A DNA stretch of 64,000 nucleotides from Candidatus Borkfalkia ceftriaxoniphila (GCF_004134775.1 NZ_SDOZ01000002.1:429740-493739); one strand, 5' to 3'. Positions 1 through 8,032 are shown, numbered from the stretch's first letter. The notes: generated by a model not told the origin, from the letters alone. Numbers and translations are program-made.

Positions 1-776
1 CCGCCCACGATGGCGACAAGGTATAGAATATCGTTGAACAGGCTCATACCGCTCTGGAAAATGCCCATGTTCTTGTAGGCGGCGGTACGGGCGGCTTTGA
101 ACTCCTCGTTACTCTTATCGAACTTTTCGTCCTCTTTGCGGCTCGCGGTGTACGCTTTGGAAACGCGGATGCCCGAAACGGAAGATTCGATGCTCGCGTT
201 GACTTCCGCGATCTTTTCGCGGCTCTTTTCGAAGGCGTCGAGCATGCGCCCCCGCATTTTGACGGCGAACAGCACCATCAGCGGCACGAACACAACCACG
301 ATGAGCGCCAGCCAGCCGTTGATGAGCGCCAGCATGACGATCGCTCCCACGATGCTGATGACCGACATGAGCGTATCCTCGGGGCCGTGGTGACACAGTT
401 CCGACACTTCGAACAGGTCGTTGACGATGCGCGACATGATGGTGCCCGTCCTGTTTTCGTCGAAAAAGGAAAAAGGCAGCGTTTCCACGTGGCGGAAAAG
501 TTTACGGCGCATATCCGCCTGGATGCGCACGCCGAGGACGTGCCCCCAGTAATTGACGATAAAAGTGAGCGCTGCCTTGACGGCGTACACCAAAAGGAGC
601 GCCCCGCCCCATACGAGCATGAGCGTTAAAAGTTTGTTCGGCACGAAATCGTTGATGATCACGCGCGTGACAAAGGGATAAAAGAGATTGCACACCGCAA
701 TGAGGAACGAACTGACAAGATCGATGATAAATAATTTTTTATGCGGTTTGAAATACGCGAAAAATTTAGAGATCAT
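1..776 (-). CDS. ABC transporter, fused permease/ATPase (N-terminal part only)
   Basis: The gene runs off the left edge, so only about 258 N-terminal residues are visible. They form the membrane domain of an MsbA/LmrA-type exporter half-transporter: several hydrophobic helices, then the typical loop FFDENRTGTIMSR near residues 104-116 and the VNASIESSVSGIRVSKAY segment. The nucleotide-binding domain lies outside the window. The ATG is at 776 with a GGGAG-like site close upstream. It lies 50 nt after the hydrogenase gene on the same strand, with a GC-rich hairpin between, so it may be partly co-transcribed. The cargo cannot be told. Confidence 0.85.
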   Translation of the reverse strand, partial: MISKFFAYFKPHKKLFIIDLVSSFLIAVCNLFYPFVTRVIINDFVPNKLLTLMLVWGGALLLVYAVKAALTFIVNYWGHVLGVRIQADMRRKLFRHVETLPFSFFDENRTGTIMSRIVNDLFEVSELCHHGPEDTLMSVISIVGAIVMLALINGWLALIVVVFVPLMVLFAVKMRGRMLDAFEKSREKIAEVNASIESSVSGIRVSKAYTASRKEDEKFDKSNEEFKAARTAAYKNMGIFQSGMSLFNDILYLVAIVG

Positions 777-796
777 ATACTCCCACCGTAAAGCGA

Positions 797-817
797 GGGG
801 ACGCTTGCGGCGTCCCC
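797..817 (-). terminator. GC-rich hairpin between hydrogenase operon and ABC exporter
   Basis: GGGGACGC and GCGTCCCC form an 8-bp perfect stem with a 5-nt loop, just after the hydrogenase stop codon. The T-run after it on the minus strand is poor, so it is a weak terminator or attenuator. Confidence 0.4.
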
Positions 818-826
818 CTGCTGATT

Positions 827-2266
827 TCAGTTTTCTTCTTCCTTCAAACTCAGTTTATACAGTTTGACGGAATTTTCGATATCCTTTTCCTTGGCGGACG
901 CGCCGTATTTATCGACGTCCACCACGTTTTTCGGACCGTGATTGAGACAGAGCGCGCCGTTCAGGCACCCGCCGTCGCACGCCATTCCCTCGAAAAAGTT
1001 TTCCGCCGCGCGGCCCATTTTCAGTTTCAGGAGATTCGCGCGGCATTCGTCGATGCCGTTCATGGCAACGGGCTTGATGCCCTCGACGCCCATGCCCGCC
1101 GCAACGTCGGCTACGCCCTGCGCAATGCCGCCGCTCTTGGCGAAGATACGGCCGTAGAAAGAGGCGTTGTCCAGCGCGGTCTCCTCGAGCGCGCCCACTT
1201 CGATGTCGCGCGCGTCCAGAAACGCCTGCAACTCCTCAAAGGACAGAACGCTGTCGATCGCGCCCTTGGTCTTTTCCTGTTTGTATTCGAGTTTTTTGCT
1301 GGCGCAAGGCCCGATAAAAATGACTTTTCCCGTCGGGTCGGTGCGCTTGATGAGCATGGCGGTCTCCACCATGGGCGAAACCGAACTCGATACGTATTTT
1401 TTCAGATCGGGGAAATTTTTCTCCACGAACAGTACGAACGACGGACAGCACGAGGTCGTCAGAACGCCCTTTTCCTTCCATTCCCGCGCCTCGTGGTACA
1501 GCGTGATGTCCGCGCCGAGCGCCGCTTCGACCACCTGGTGGAAACCGAGTTTGCGGATGCCCGTGACGACCTGCTCTATTTTGGCGTATTTGAACTGGCT
1601 GACGATGGAGGGCGCGATGACCGCGTACACGTTGTATTTTCGGTTGTTTTCGGATTTTTTCAGAATGTCGATGGACTCCATGATCATGGATTTATCGACG
1701 ATGGCGCCGAAGGGGCATTGATAGACGCACGCGCCGCAGGAAATGCACTTGTCGTTGTCGATGCGCGCCTTTTTGTTTTCGTCCACGTTGATCGCCTTGA
1801 CCTTGCAGGAAGTGACGCACGGCCGCTTTTGCGCGATGATGGCGCTGTACGGGCACGCCTGCGTGCATTTCCCGCATTCGATGCACTTGCTCTTGTCGAT
1901 GACCGCCTTTCTGTCGATGATCTGAATGGCGTCCTTCGGGCAAGCCTCCTTACAGCGGTGTACGATACAGCCGCGGCAGGACGGCGTGACGAACACGCCC
2001 CCGATGGGACATTCGTCGCAGGCGATGTCGATGACTTCCACCACGTTGGGATTGTTTTTATTGCCGCCGAGCGCCAGTTTGATACGTTCCTGCACGATGG
2101 CGCGCTCCTTATAGATACAACAGCGCATTTCCGCCTTGGGTCCCGGAGAGATCTCTTTGGGGATATCTATGTAGACGTTATCGTAACAATGTTCGTATTC
2201 GTTTTTGATGAGCGCCTTTAAAACCAGATATTTGAGTTTTTGTACGCTCGTATCGAAAATTCTCAT
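827..2266 (-). CDS. [FeFe]-hydrogenase catalytic protein with ferredoxin-type domains (group B-like)
   Basis: This 479-residue iron-only hydrogenase carries N-terminal 4Fe-4S motifs (Cys clusters about 83-109, 128-138, 150-154 and 174-184). The H-cluster domain has all three signatures: TSCCPSF at 271-277, FIGPCASKK around 317-325 and EGMACDGGC at 426-434. The third signature is followed by LNGALCL instead of the GGGQP usual in group A enzymes, which points to the ferredoxin-linked group B. It would reduce protons or oxidise H2 in the cytoplasm with ferredoxin. The start has a GAGGAG site. It is the last gene of a four-gene module, 12 nt after the phosphatase gene. Group assignment is from motifs only. 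Confidence 0.9.
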   Translation of the reverse strand: MRIFDTSVQKLKYLVLKALIKNEYEHCYDNVYIDIPKEISPGPKAEMRCCIYKERAIVQERIKLALGGNKNNPNVVEVIDIACDECPIGGVFVTPSCRGCIVHRCKEACPKDAIQIIDRKAVIDKSKCIECGKCTQACPYSAIIAQKRPCVTSCKVKAINVDENKKARIDNDKCISCGACVYQCPFGAIVDKSMIMESIDILKKSENNRKYNVYAVIAPSIVSQFKYAKIEQVVTGIRKLGFHQVVEAALGADITLYHEAREWKEKGVLTTSCCPSFVLFVEKNFPDLKKYVSSSVSPMVETAMLIKRTDPTGKVIFIGPCASKKLEYKQEKTKGAIDSVLSFEELQAFLDARDIEVGALEETALDNASFYGRIFAKSGGIAQGVADVAAGMGVEGIKPVAMNGIDECRANLLKLKMGRAAENFFEGMACDGGCLNGALCLNHGPKNVVDVDKYGASAKEKDIENSVKLYKLSLKEEEN

Positions 2267-2278
2267 ATTCTTAACTCC

Positions 2279-3439
2279 TCAATCATAATCGACCGCCACG
2301 GTTTTTCCCATTTTTTTCAGGTTTGCGGCGAGCGACTCTACCAATTTCAACTTCATGGTGATGTCGATGGGCAGCCCCTGATGCGCCGCGTTGATGCTCT
2401 GCCCCACGAAAAAATGCACGCTCGTCGCCTCTTCGAACAGCACGTTCGCCAAGAGCGACGCGCCGTCCTTTTTGGAATACCTCTTGGGCGTCAGATCGCT
2501 GACCGACAGGTATTTTTCCGAAAGTTCCAAGAGCCTGCGCAGAGTGAGAACGCCCTCGGTGGTGAGGTCGATGCCCTCGATATAGCCGATGGGCGGAACG
2601 TCCTTGTCGGGAAAATCGAAACTCGCGCGCACTTCCGTCTTTAAATGGCGCGCCACGATCTGCGAACTCGTGCCGCCGCAGACCACCTTTTTCCCTTCGC
2701 CCGACAAAAAGCGGGCGATATAAAAATCGTCTTTTTCCTTGTCCACGGGCGGGCCGACCATGATATTCACGTTGAGCGCCTCGCGAATGCGCACCGCAGC
2801 CACCGTCGTATCGTCGCCCGGCTTATCCAGATACAAGTCGTTGCACACGCCCGCCAAAAGACAGGCGACGGCGCGCGCGCTCATGCCCTTTTTCACCGTT
2901 CTGTCGAGAAAGTCTTTGACCTCGGGGCGCTGCCAGCCGAGATTGAGCGTCATGCCGATGCCCGCGTGGATCACCCCGTCGCTCATCACCACGATCACGT
3001 CGTCCTTTTGAAGGGCGAGCGGGCTTTTATAGACGGTCTTGCCGAGAATGTTCATCGCCTCGCGCGGCAAATCGGAACACTTTTCGCCGCGGATGAGGAT
3101 CGCCTGCGGATTGTCGAATTCGAACAGCACCCCCTCGCCTTTGCCGTTGACGTGAATGACCGAAAACGTGGAATAGGCGACGCCGCGCACCTTGCATACG
3201 GGCAAAGATTGCAGTATGGTCTCCACGCAGTCCTCGATCTCCACGTCGTTGCTGACCATAGTGCACAGGATCTTGGAGGTGAGCGTGGAGAGGATATTCG
3301 CCTTGACGCCGCTTCCCAGCCCGTCCGCCAGAACCAGCGTGGTGTAGTCGCCGCAGACGGCGCACTCCACGCGGTCGCCGCACAGTTCCTCGCTCGTTTT
3401 ATTGAGGGAAGTGTACCCTGTTTCCAGACACAGAGCCAT
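2279..3439 (-). CDS. PP2C-type (SpoIIE-like) serine phosphatase of the hydrogenase module
   Basis: The N-terminal about 225 residues are a SpoIIE/RsbU-like PP2C domain. Metal-binding acidic motifs are visible: LADGLGSG near 38-44, VMSDGVIHAG near the middle and GDDTTVAAVR near 215. The last about 150 residues (from NVNIMVGPP on) are an extension I do not recognise, perhaps a ligand or interaction domain. The start codon overlaps the stop of the sensory hydrogenase gene by one base, and GGAGG lies inside that gene. Such phosphatases are known partners of sensory [FeFe]-hydrogenases. The likely role is to dephosphorylate a Ser/Thr target in response to redox state or H2, which is inference. Confidence 0.85.
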   Translation of the reverse strand: MALCLETGYTSLNKTSEELCGDRVECAVCGDYTTLVLADGLGSGVKANILSTLTSKILCTMVSNDVEIEDCVETILQSLPVCKVRGVAYSTFSVIHVNGKGEGVLFEFDNPQAILIRGEKCSDLPREAMNILGKTVYKSPLALQKDDVIVVMSDGVIHAGIGMTLNLGWQRPEVKDFLDRTVKKGMSARAVACLLAGVCNDLYLDKPGDDTTVAAVRIREALNVNIMVGPPVDKEKDDFYIARFLSGEGKKVVCGGTSSQIVARHLKTEVRASFDFPDKDVPPIGYIEGIDLTTEGVLTLRRLLELSEKYLSVSDLTPKRYSKKDGASLLANVLFEEATSVHFFVGQSINAAHQGLPIDITMKLKLVESLAANLKKMGKTVAVDYD

Positions 3440-5139
3440 TACTTTTCCTCCGTATTTTCCTGTAAAGTCTTTTTGAGTTTTAAAAGCGCCACCTTGGTCT
3501 CGGCGGTCGTCTCGCCGAGGAGCGACGCGATCTCCTGCGCCACGCGCATCTGCTTTTTGATGACCTCGTCGGTGGTGGTCAGCGTTTCCATCTTCACCTT
3601 GTCGAGATGTTTCGCGGCGTTCGTTTCCGCCGTAATATCTTTCATTACCGCGTACGTGCCCTGTTTATCTTTGAGAACGATGATGGTCAGTTCGATGTAG
3701 GCGTCCGTCTTTTCGAGATAGACTTTTTTGTTGTAGAGATTCCTGTTGTCGTTCTGCGCGAGCACGAAATCGGTGGGGTTGAAATAATGAAATATGCCCT
3801 GCCCCTTGACGTCGTATTCCCTGATGCCCAAAAGTTCTTTCGCCTTGGCGTTGATCTGCACGACGTTGAGATCGTTGTCCAAAAGCACGATGCCGTTGGG
3901 GCTGGTCTGTATGATCTCGTAGGACATGCTCTCGGCGCGTTCGCGCATGAAGGGCACGCACATTTCGATATTGGCGTAGCCGTTGGCGACCGCCCACGCC
4001 TTTTCGTAACAGGTATCGTAGCCGCAGGCGCCGCAGTTGAGCATATCTTCGGGCTTGAATTTGCCCGTTTTTTCGAGAATTTCGGTAATTTCCCGCTGGG
4101 TGGGAATAAAATCTTCGCTCTTCCGCCTCGTATGCACGTGCGTGAAGTCGAGATCCGAGGGCACGAACTCTTCGGAAACGCGCGCGGAAATATCTTTTTG
4201 CACGTATCGGCGGATATCCGCGTTGGCTTTGATCGCGCCCGCTTTCAGCCCCAGCGAACACGGACCGTTGACGCACGCCGATTCGCAGGAATTCATTTCG
4301 ATGAACATACCCGAAAGGCTCTCGATATTTTCCAGAACTTCGGCGCATTTTTTCGCGCCGTCCACAGCCACGAATTCGTAGCCGTCGATATAGTGCTCGA
4401 ACGATTTGATGACGCCGCGGCTGATGGGATAAAATTTGGCGCGGTTGGCGCCGCCGCCGCAAAATTCGGGCAGACGGGCGAGCGTCGCAAGGTCTATGTC
4501 CGCGGTTTCGAACATAGCGTTCAGATCTTCGAACGTAAGCACGCCGTCCACCACGCCGCTGTGTTTCGCCTCTTTCTTTTTGGCGATGCACGGCCCTATA
4601 AAGACGATGTCCGCATCGGGAAAGCGCTTTTTGAGCATTTTCGCGTGCGCGACCATGGGCGAATCGACGGGCGCGAGATAGCAAAGCGCCTCGGGATAGT
4701 ACAATTCGATCATGCTGTTGACCGCAGGACAGCAGGAAGTGATAAAGTTTTTGAATTTGCCGCCTTCGAGCAGTTTTTTATACTGATACGTGACTTCGCG
4801 CGCGCCGACGGAAGTTTCTTCCGCGTCGAAAAAGCCTAACTTTTTGAGCGCGAGTTTCATCACCGAAAATTCCTGTAAGTTGAAGGAAGAAACAAAGGAA
4901 GGCGCCACGCTGGCGATGACTTTGCCCTTTTTTAAGAGCGCTTCGACCTCCGCGCGTTCGGTATGCACGCTCTTGGCGTTCTGCGGGCATACTTCGGTAC
5001 AGCGCCCGCAAAGGATACAGCGGCTCTCTATGATTTTTGCCTGATGGTCTACGACCTTGATCGCCTTGACGGGGCATTCGCGCAGACATTTGTAGCAGTC
5101 CTTGCAGCGCGCGTTTTTGAAATCGAGATACCCGTACAT
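3439..5139 (-). CDS. Sensory [FeFe]-hydrogenase with PAS domain (HydS-like, group C)
   Basis: The 566-residue protein has, in order: two 4Fe-4S motifs (Cys 12-22 and 41-51); an H-cluster domain with TSCCPAV at 134-140, IGPCIAKK at 181-188 and an altered third motif MNSCESACVNGPC at 282-294; a further four-Cys cluster (CGACGYDTC near 369-377, then Cys394); a PAS domain from about 405 to 510; and a helical tail. This is the layout of group C sensory hydrogenases, thought to sense H2 and pass the signal on. There is no kinase or cyclase output domain, so the neighbouring PP2C phosphatase is the likely output. AGGAG precedes the ATG. Confidence 0.9.
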   Translation of the reverse strand: MYGYLDFKNARCKDCYKCLRECPVKAIKVVDHQAKIIESRCILCGRCTEVCPQNAKSVHTERAEVEALLKKGKVIASVAPSFVSSFNLQEFSVMKLALKKLGFFDAEETSVGAREVTYQYKKLLEGGKFKNFITSCCPAVNSMIELYYPEALCYLAPVDSPMVAHAKMLKKRFPDADIVFIGPCIAKKKEAKHSGVVDGVLTFEDLNAMFETADIDLATLARLPEFCGGGANRAKFYPISRGVIKSFEHYIDGYEFVAVDGAKKCAEVLENIESLSGMFIEMNSCESACVNGPCSLGLKAGAIKANADIRRYVQKDISARVSEEFVPSDLDFTHVHTRRKSEDFIPTQREITEILEKTGKFKPEDMLNCGACGYDTCYEKAWAVANGYANIEMCVPFMRERAESMSYEIIQTSPNGIVLLDNDLNVVQINAKAKELLGIREYDVKGQGIFHYFNPTDFVLAQNDNRNLYNKKVYLEKTDAYIELTIIVLKDKQGTYAVMKDITAETNAAKHLDKVKMETLTTTDEVIKKQMRVAQEIASLLGETTAETKVALLKLKKTLQENTEEK

Positions 5140-5149
5140 ACTTTTTCTC

Positions 5150-5398
5150 CTATTTTTTGAGGCGCGACACGACTTCGGTCAGAAACAGTTCCTCCGCGTT
5201 GTCCTTATTGGCATTATGCACTAAAACGCCGTCGGAAATGACGCTGACGCCGTTCATGCAGTTCCCGACGCAGAAAGTCGCCTGCAGATCCACTTCGTCC
5301 TCCACGCCGTATTTTTTGACGAGGCGTTTGAATTCCTCGATCACGTCGTAAGACCCTCTCAAATGGCAGGAACTGCCCACGCATACTTTCACGACCAT
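5150..5398 (-). CDS. Thioredoxin-like [2Fe-2S] ferredoxin (NuoE/HydC C-terminal type)
   Basis: This 82-residue protein has four cysteines in the spacing of a thioredoxin-fold [2Fe-2S] domain: CVGSSC near residues 6-11 and FCVGNC near 42-47. I start it at the ATG at 5398, which has AAAGGGG upstream; a 21-residue upstream extension is basic and has no good site. It is the first gene of the module and probably feeds electrons to, or takes them from, one of the two hydrogenases. Stand-alone proteins of this kind are common beside multi-subunit and sensory hydrogenases. Confidence 0.85.
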   Translation of the reverse strand: MVVKVCVGSSCHLRGSYDVIEEFKRLVKKYGVEDEVDLQATFCVGNCMNGVSVISDGVLVHNANKDNAEELFLTEVVSRLKK

Positions 5399-5462
5399 AA
5401 CGTAAAACCCCTTTCGATTATTTCTTTTGAAAGCGGGACGCGCCCGCATAGATACCGTCATT

Positions 5463-5492
5463 ATTATATCCCGAAACCGCCCCTTTTGTCAA
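5463..5492 (-). promoter_or_regulatory. Promoter of the hydrogenase module
   Basis: On the minus strand TTGACA (5492-5487) is separated by 18 nt from TATAAT (5468-5463). Transcription would begin near 5456, about 58 nt before the first ATG. Confidence 0.75.
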
Positions 5493-5530
5493 TGCTTTTC
5501 CCTTCTTCCGCCCCGCCCGAAATATGGCAA

Positions 5531-5564
5531 AATGAAAGACGCGGCGGCAGCCGCGTCTTTCATT
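5531..5564 (-). terminator. Terminator of the XRE repressor gene
   Basis: A 15-bp perfect stem (AATGAAAGACGCGGC with its complement) and 4-nt loop overlap the stop codon of the XRE gene. The minus-strand read continues into TTTCATTTTG. Confidence 0.7.
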
Positions 5565-5793
5565 GATTGATTTTTGTTCCCGTGTCGTCCTCATCCTCTA
5601 AGCCGATTAAATAATCTGCCGTTACCTCAAGAACTCGACATAATGCCCGAAGATATTCGATTGAAGGTTGACTTCGTCCCCTTTCCCACGAATAAATACT
5701 ATCATCGGTTGTGCCGATTGCTTCCGCAAGTTGTTTTTGAGTTTTCCCGCTTAACTTTCGAGCATCTTTGAGTTTTGTTGTAAAAATATCCAT
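5560..5793 (-). CDS. XRE-family HTH repressor (small)
   Basis: The 77-residue protein is essentially one Cro/C1-type helix-turn-helix (KLKDARKLSGKTQKQLAEA, then TTDDSIYSWERGRSQPS) with the usual YLIGL tail. I start it at the ATG at 5793. A perfect TATAAT sits at 5805-5800 on this strand, leaving exactly 6 nt (GATGCC) before the ATG and no Shine-Dalgarno site, so the mRNA is probably leaderless. It faces the Cys-rich gene at 5879 across two copies of an ACCGTAA-type site, which it most likely binds to repress itself and that gene. Confidence 0.85.
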   Translation of the reverse strand: MDIFTTKLKDARKLSGKTQKQLAEAIGTTDDSIYSWERGRSQPSIEYLRALCRVLEVTADYLIGLEDEDDTGTKINQ

Positions 5794-5804
5794 GGCATCA
5801 TTAT

Positions 5805-5821
5805 ACCGTAAAATATACGTG
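5805..5821. promoter_or_regulatory. Second, degenerate operator copy near the XRE start
   Basis: The left half ACCGTAA is identical to the strong operator at 5834-5850. The right half keeps only TACG. It abuts the XRE -10 box, fitting autoregulation. The match is partial. Confidence 0.45.
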
Positions 5822-5827
5822 AAAGTC

Positions 5828-5856
5828 TTGACAACCGTAAAAATTACGGTTATAAT
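5828..5856 (+). promoter_or_regulatory. Consensus promoter of the Cys-rich gene, with embedded operator
   Basis: TTGACA (5828-5833), 17 nt, TATAAT (5851-5856). The spacer is almost filled by a perfect inverted repeat, ACCGTAA-AAA-TTACGGT (5834-5850). A repressor bound there would block RNA polymerase directly. The likely binder is the divergent XRE protein. Confidence 0.8.
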
Positions 5857-5878
5857 TGTTACACAGGAGATTTTTATC

Positions 5879-6169
5879 ATGAAAAATAACAAAACCGAAC
5901 AAAATTGCGAAAACTGCCGATATTATTTACAGCATTACGCCAAAAGCAACACTTATTTTACTAAGGTGTTTTGCGGGCACTGCACGAATCCTCTCGCGAA
6001 AGCGCGGGACAAACGGAAAAAATATAATATCGTCTGCGAGCATTGGGAACCGATAGAAATACGCGAACGGGAACGGAAAGAAGCCATCGAGCGCACTTTG
6101 CGGAATATGGCGAAACAAATAGAGAGTATCGCGATGATCTTAAAGGACGACGAACAAGGCGCGGAATAA
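5879..6169 (+). CDS. Small Cys-rich protein of unknown function
   Basis: I do not recognise this 96-residue protein. It has a cysteine pattern suggesting a metal site: NCENC near 9-13, FCGHC near 32-36 and a single Cys before EHWE near 56. The C-terminal 40 residues are a charged helix (RERERKEAIERTLRNMAKQ). The ATG at 5879 follows AGGAGA. The gene has its own perfect promoter with an internal operator and lies opposite the XRE repressor, so the two look like a repressor-target pair. Confidence 0.7.
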   Translation: MKNNKTEQNCENCRYYLQHYAKSNTYFTKVFCGHCTNPLAKARDKRKKYNIVCEHWEPIEIRERERKEAIERTLRNMAKQIESIAMILKDDEQGAE

Positions 6170-6184
6170 ATTCCGCGCCTTTTC
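6156..6184. terminator. Terminator between convergent genes
   Basis: AAGGCGCGGAA and TTCCGCGCCTT pair with a 4-nt loop that includes the stop codon of the Cys-rich gene, followed by TTTC. It can serve both strands; the ABC permease gene ends 20 nt further on. Confidence 0.65.
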
Positions 6185-6203
6185 AAGCGATATCCCCCTA
6201 TGA

Positions 6204-6851
6204 TTATAAGTCCGCCTTTTCAAAATTTCTTTGCGAGAGTTTTACGGAGAGGAACGAAGCGGCGGCGTAAACCGCCGCGCCAATCGCGAAAACGACGGCT
6301 TTCGCGCCGAAATGCAACGGGTCGCGCGTGTCGAGCACGTCCTTGAACAGAGGCGCGATCTGGCAGCACACGGTGACTGCGGCGACGGCGAGGAAAATGA
6401 ACACCGCACCGAACGCGAACGGCTTACCCACTTTATTCGGGTTTTTGAAATAGAGCGGGAAAAAGATCAGGTTGAAACCGCCGAGCATCATGAGCCCGAA
6501 CCCGAGAAAAGCGGCGTTCGCCTCCATGCCCGCCAGATTCGGCATATTGATCCACGCGCTCTTGATCGCGATGAAGGGCACGCACAAAACGATTTGCGCC
6601 AATTGCAATATCATGCAGAAGAGCACGCGCGCGGCGGCTACGTCGCGCTTTTCGACGGGCAAAACGCAGGAAAAAGGCAGATCTTTGTTTTCGCGCCCCG
6701 TCAGGCAGATGAAGAACGCCGAAAGCCCCGAAAAGAAAAACATGACTTCATAAGGATAGTTGGGAATAAACACCATCGCCGCAAAAAACACGAACAGCGC
6801 GGATGCAGGGTGCAGGGCGAGCGAAAATTCTTTTTTTAAGAGTGCGGACAT
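6204..6851 (-). CDS. ABC-2 type permease subunit
   Basis: The 215-residue hydrophobic protein has about six membrane helices and the N-terminal MSALLKKEF found in many small ABC-2 permeases. AGGAG precedes the ATG, which lies within the 3' end of the ATPase gene (16-nt overlap). It should form an exporter with that ATPase. The substrate is unknown; such AbrB/GntR-ABC operons often serve peptide resistance or stress, which is only analogy. Confidence 0.8.
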   Translation of the reverse strand: MSALLKKEFSLALHPASALFVFFAAMVFIPNYPYEVMFFFSGLSAFFICLTGRENKDLPFSCVLPVEKRDVAAARVLFCMILQLAQIVLCVPFIAIKSAWINMPNLAGMEANAAFLGFGLMMLGGFNLIFFPLYFKNPNKVGKPFAFGAVFIFLAVAAVTVCCQIAPLFKDVLDTRDPLHFGAKAVVFAIGAAVYAAASFLSVKLSQRNFEKADL

Positions 6852-7687
6852 TCTTTCTCCTTTTTGCGCGCGGTTTCCAGATGGATCATCAGCGCGTCGA
6901 GATCGGCGGGGCGGCGCGCCGCGCAGTCAGAGGGCGCGCCCGCGGCGATCAGCCCTTCGTATCCGTTTTTGACTTCTTTCAATCCGACGACTTGCTCCTT
7001 CGGCATTTCGGCAAAACAAGCGACTTCGTATTTTGCCAAAAGTTCCCCAATCGCCCCCGCGGCGAGCACCTCGCCGTCGGCAATATACACGATATCGTCC
7101 GCCACGCGCATCAGATCGGAAGTGATATGCGTGGAAAACAGCACGGACACGCCCTCTTCTTTGACGACTTTTAAGATCAGATCGCAAAATTCTTCGCGCG
7201 AAAGCGGATCCAGCCCGCTCGTAGGTTCGTCCATGATCAAAAGTTTCGCGCCGTGTGACAGGGCGAGGGCGATGAAATATTTGACTTTCATGCCGTCGGA
7301 CAGTTCGGAGGGCTTTTTGTCCTCGTCCAGCCCGAACGCGCGGAGATAATTTTTGTATGCATCGGCGTTCCAGCCCTTATAAAAGCGGGCGGCGCATTTG
7401 CCGATCGAACGCAGTTTTTTCAGAGGATAATAGGAAAAACCGCCCGCCACGTAGCCGATCTGTTCCTTGATCTCGCGCTCATGCCGCGCGATATCCTTAC
7501 CGAAAAAGAGCACGCGCCCTCCGTCGGTGCGGATAAAGCGCAAGAGCCCTTTCATCGTGGTGCTTTTGCCCGCGCCGTTGCGTCCGATCAGCCCGACGAT
7601 GCGCCCCTCTTCCACCGAAAAACTTACGTCATGCAAGCGGAAAGAGGGATATTCCTTGCATAATTTCTCCACGCAGAGCGCTTTCAT
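6836..7687 (-). CDS. ABC transporter ATP-binding protein
   Basis: This is a 283-residue nucleotide-binding protein of the ABC-2 class. Walker A is GRNGAGKST near 35-43, a degenerate signature LSDGMKVKY stands in place of LSGGQ, and Walker B is LLIMDEPTSGLD. The signature keeps the Ser and Gly but has Asp as its third residue, common in this subfamily. The gene starts within the stop of the AbrB-like gene (ATGA overlap) and ends within the permease gene, so the three are one operon. Confidence 0.9.
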   Translation of the reverse strand: MKALCVEKLCKEYPSFRLHDVSFSVEEGRIVGLIGRNGAGKSTTMKGLLRFIRTDGGRVLFFGKDIARHEREIKEQIGYVAGGFSYYPLKKLRSIGKCAARFYKGWNADAYKNYLRAFGLDEDKKPSELSDGMKVKYFIALALSHGAKLLIMDEPTSGLDPLSREEFCDLILKVVKEEGVSVLFSTHITSDLMRVADDIVYIADGEVLAAGAIGELLAKYEVACFAEMPKEQVVGLKEVKNGYEGLIAAGAPSDCAARRPADLDALMIHLETARKKEKECPHS

Positions 7688-7911
7688 TTTTTCTCCCCGT
7701 CTTTTTTCAGGTTGTAGACGTTCTGCCAGAACGTCTCGGCGTATTCGAAGGGCTGCATGGCGATGCCCTGCCCCTTGTCCGCCAAAAACAGCAGCATATC
7801 CCCCTCTTTAAGCGAAAACATATCCCGCGCCTCTTTGGGGATCACGATCTGCCCTTTAGGTCCGATCTTGATGGTCGCCATAAACTTTCCTTCGGGAAAA
7901 GGTCCCGTCAT
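7684..7911 (-). CDS. AbrB/MazE-like transcription regulator
   Basis: The 75-residue protein carries a SpoVT/AbrB swapped-hairpin domain (KIGPKGQIVIPKEARDMF near 14-31). I start it at 7911, which has GGAGG with 9-nt spacing and gives the MTGPFPEGKF lead often seen in this family. An ATG at 7881 also has a usable site. It heads the ABC operon and probably regulates it by the perfect 10-bp inverted repeat just upstream. Confidence 0.85.
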   Translation of the reverse strand: MTGPFPEGKFMATIKIGPKGQIVIPKEARDMFSLKEGDMLLFLADKGQGIAMQPFEYAETFWQNVYNLKKDGEKK

Positions 7912-7931
7912 TTGCCTTGACCTCCGTTTGA

Positions 7932-7962
7932 ATAGTAAGAATTTTCCTACTTTTCTTACTAT
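7932..7962. promoter_or_regulatory. Perfect inverted repeat upstream of the AbrB-ABC operon
   Basis: ATAGTAAGAA (7932-7941) and TTCTTACTAT (7953-7962) form a perfect 10-bp inverted repeat with an 11-nt spacer. It lies 20 nt before the AbrB start and overlaps the likely -10 region (TATAGT on the minus strand). A TTGACA at 7989-7984 is the probable -35, but its spacing to that -10 is long (20 nt). It is the likely autoregulatory operator. Confidence 0.65.
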
Positions 7963-8032
7963 ACTATCATAAAAAAAGGAAATTGTCAAGCGTTCGGGCA
8001 ATTTCCCTTCATATATTTTTGTGAATGAAACT

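Noticed and set aside
938-2221. Long plus-strand open frame opposite the group B-like hydrogenase gene
   Set aside because: It is the shadow of a real gene in G+C-rich DNA; its protein is Arg/His/Asp-rich and has no family look. The same holds for 2645-3700, 3607-4839 and many others.
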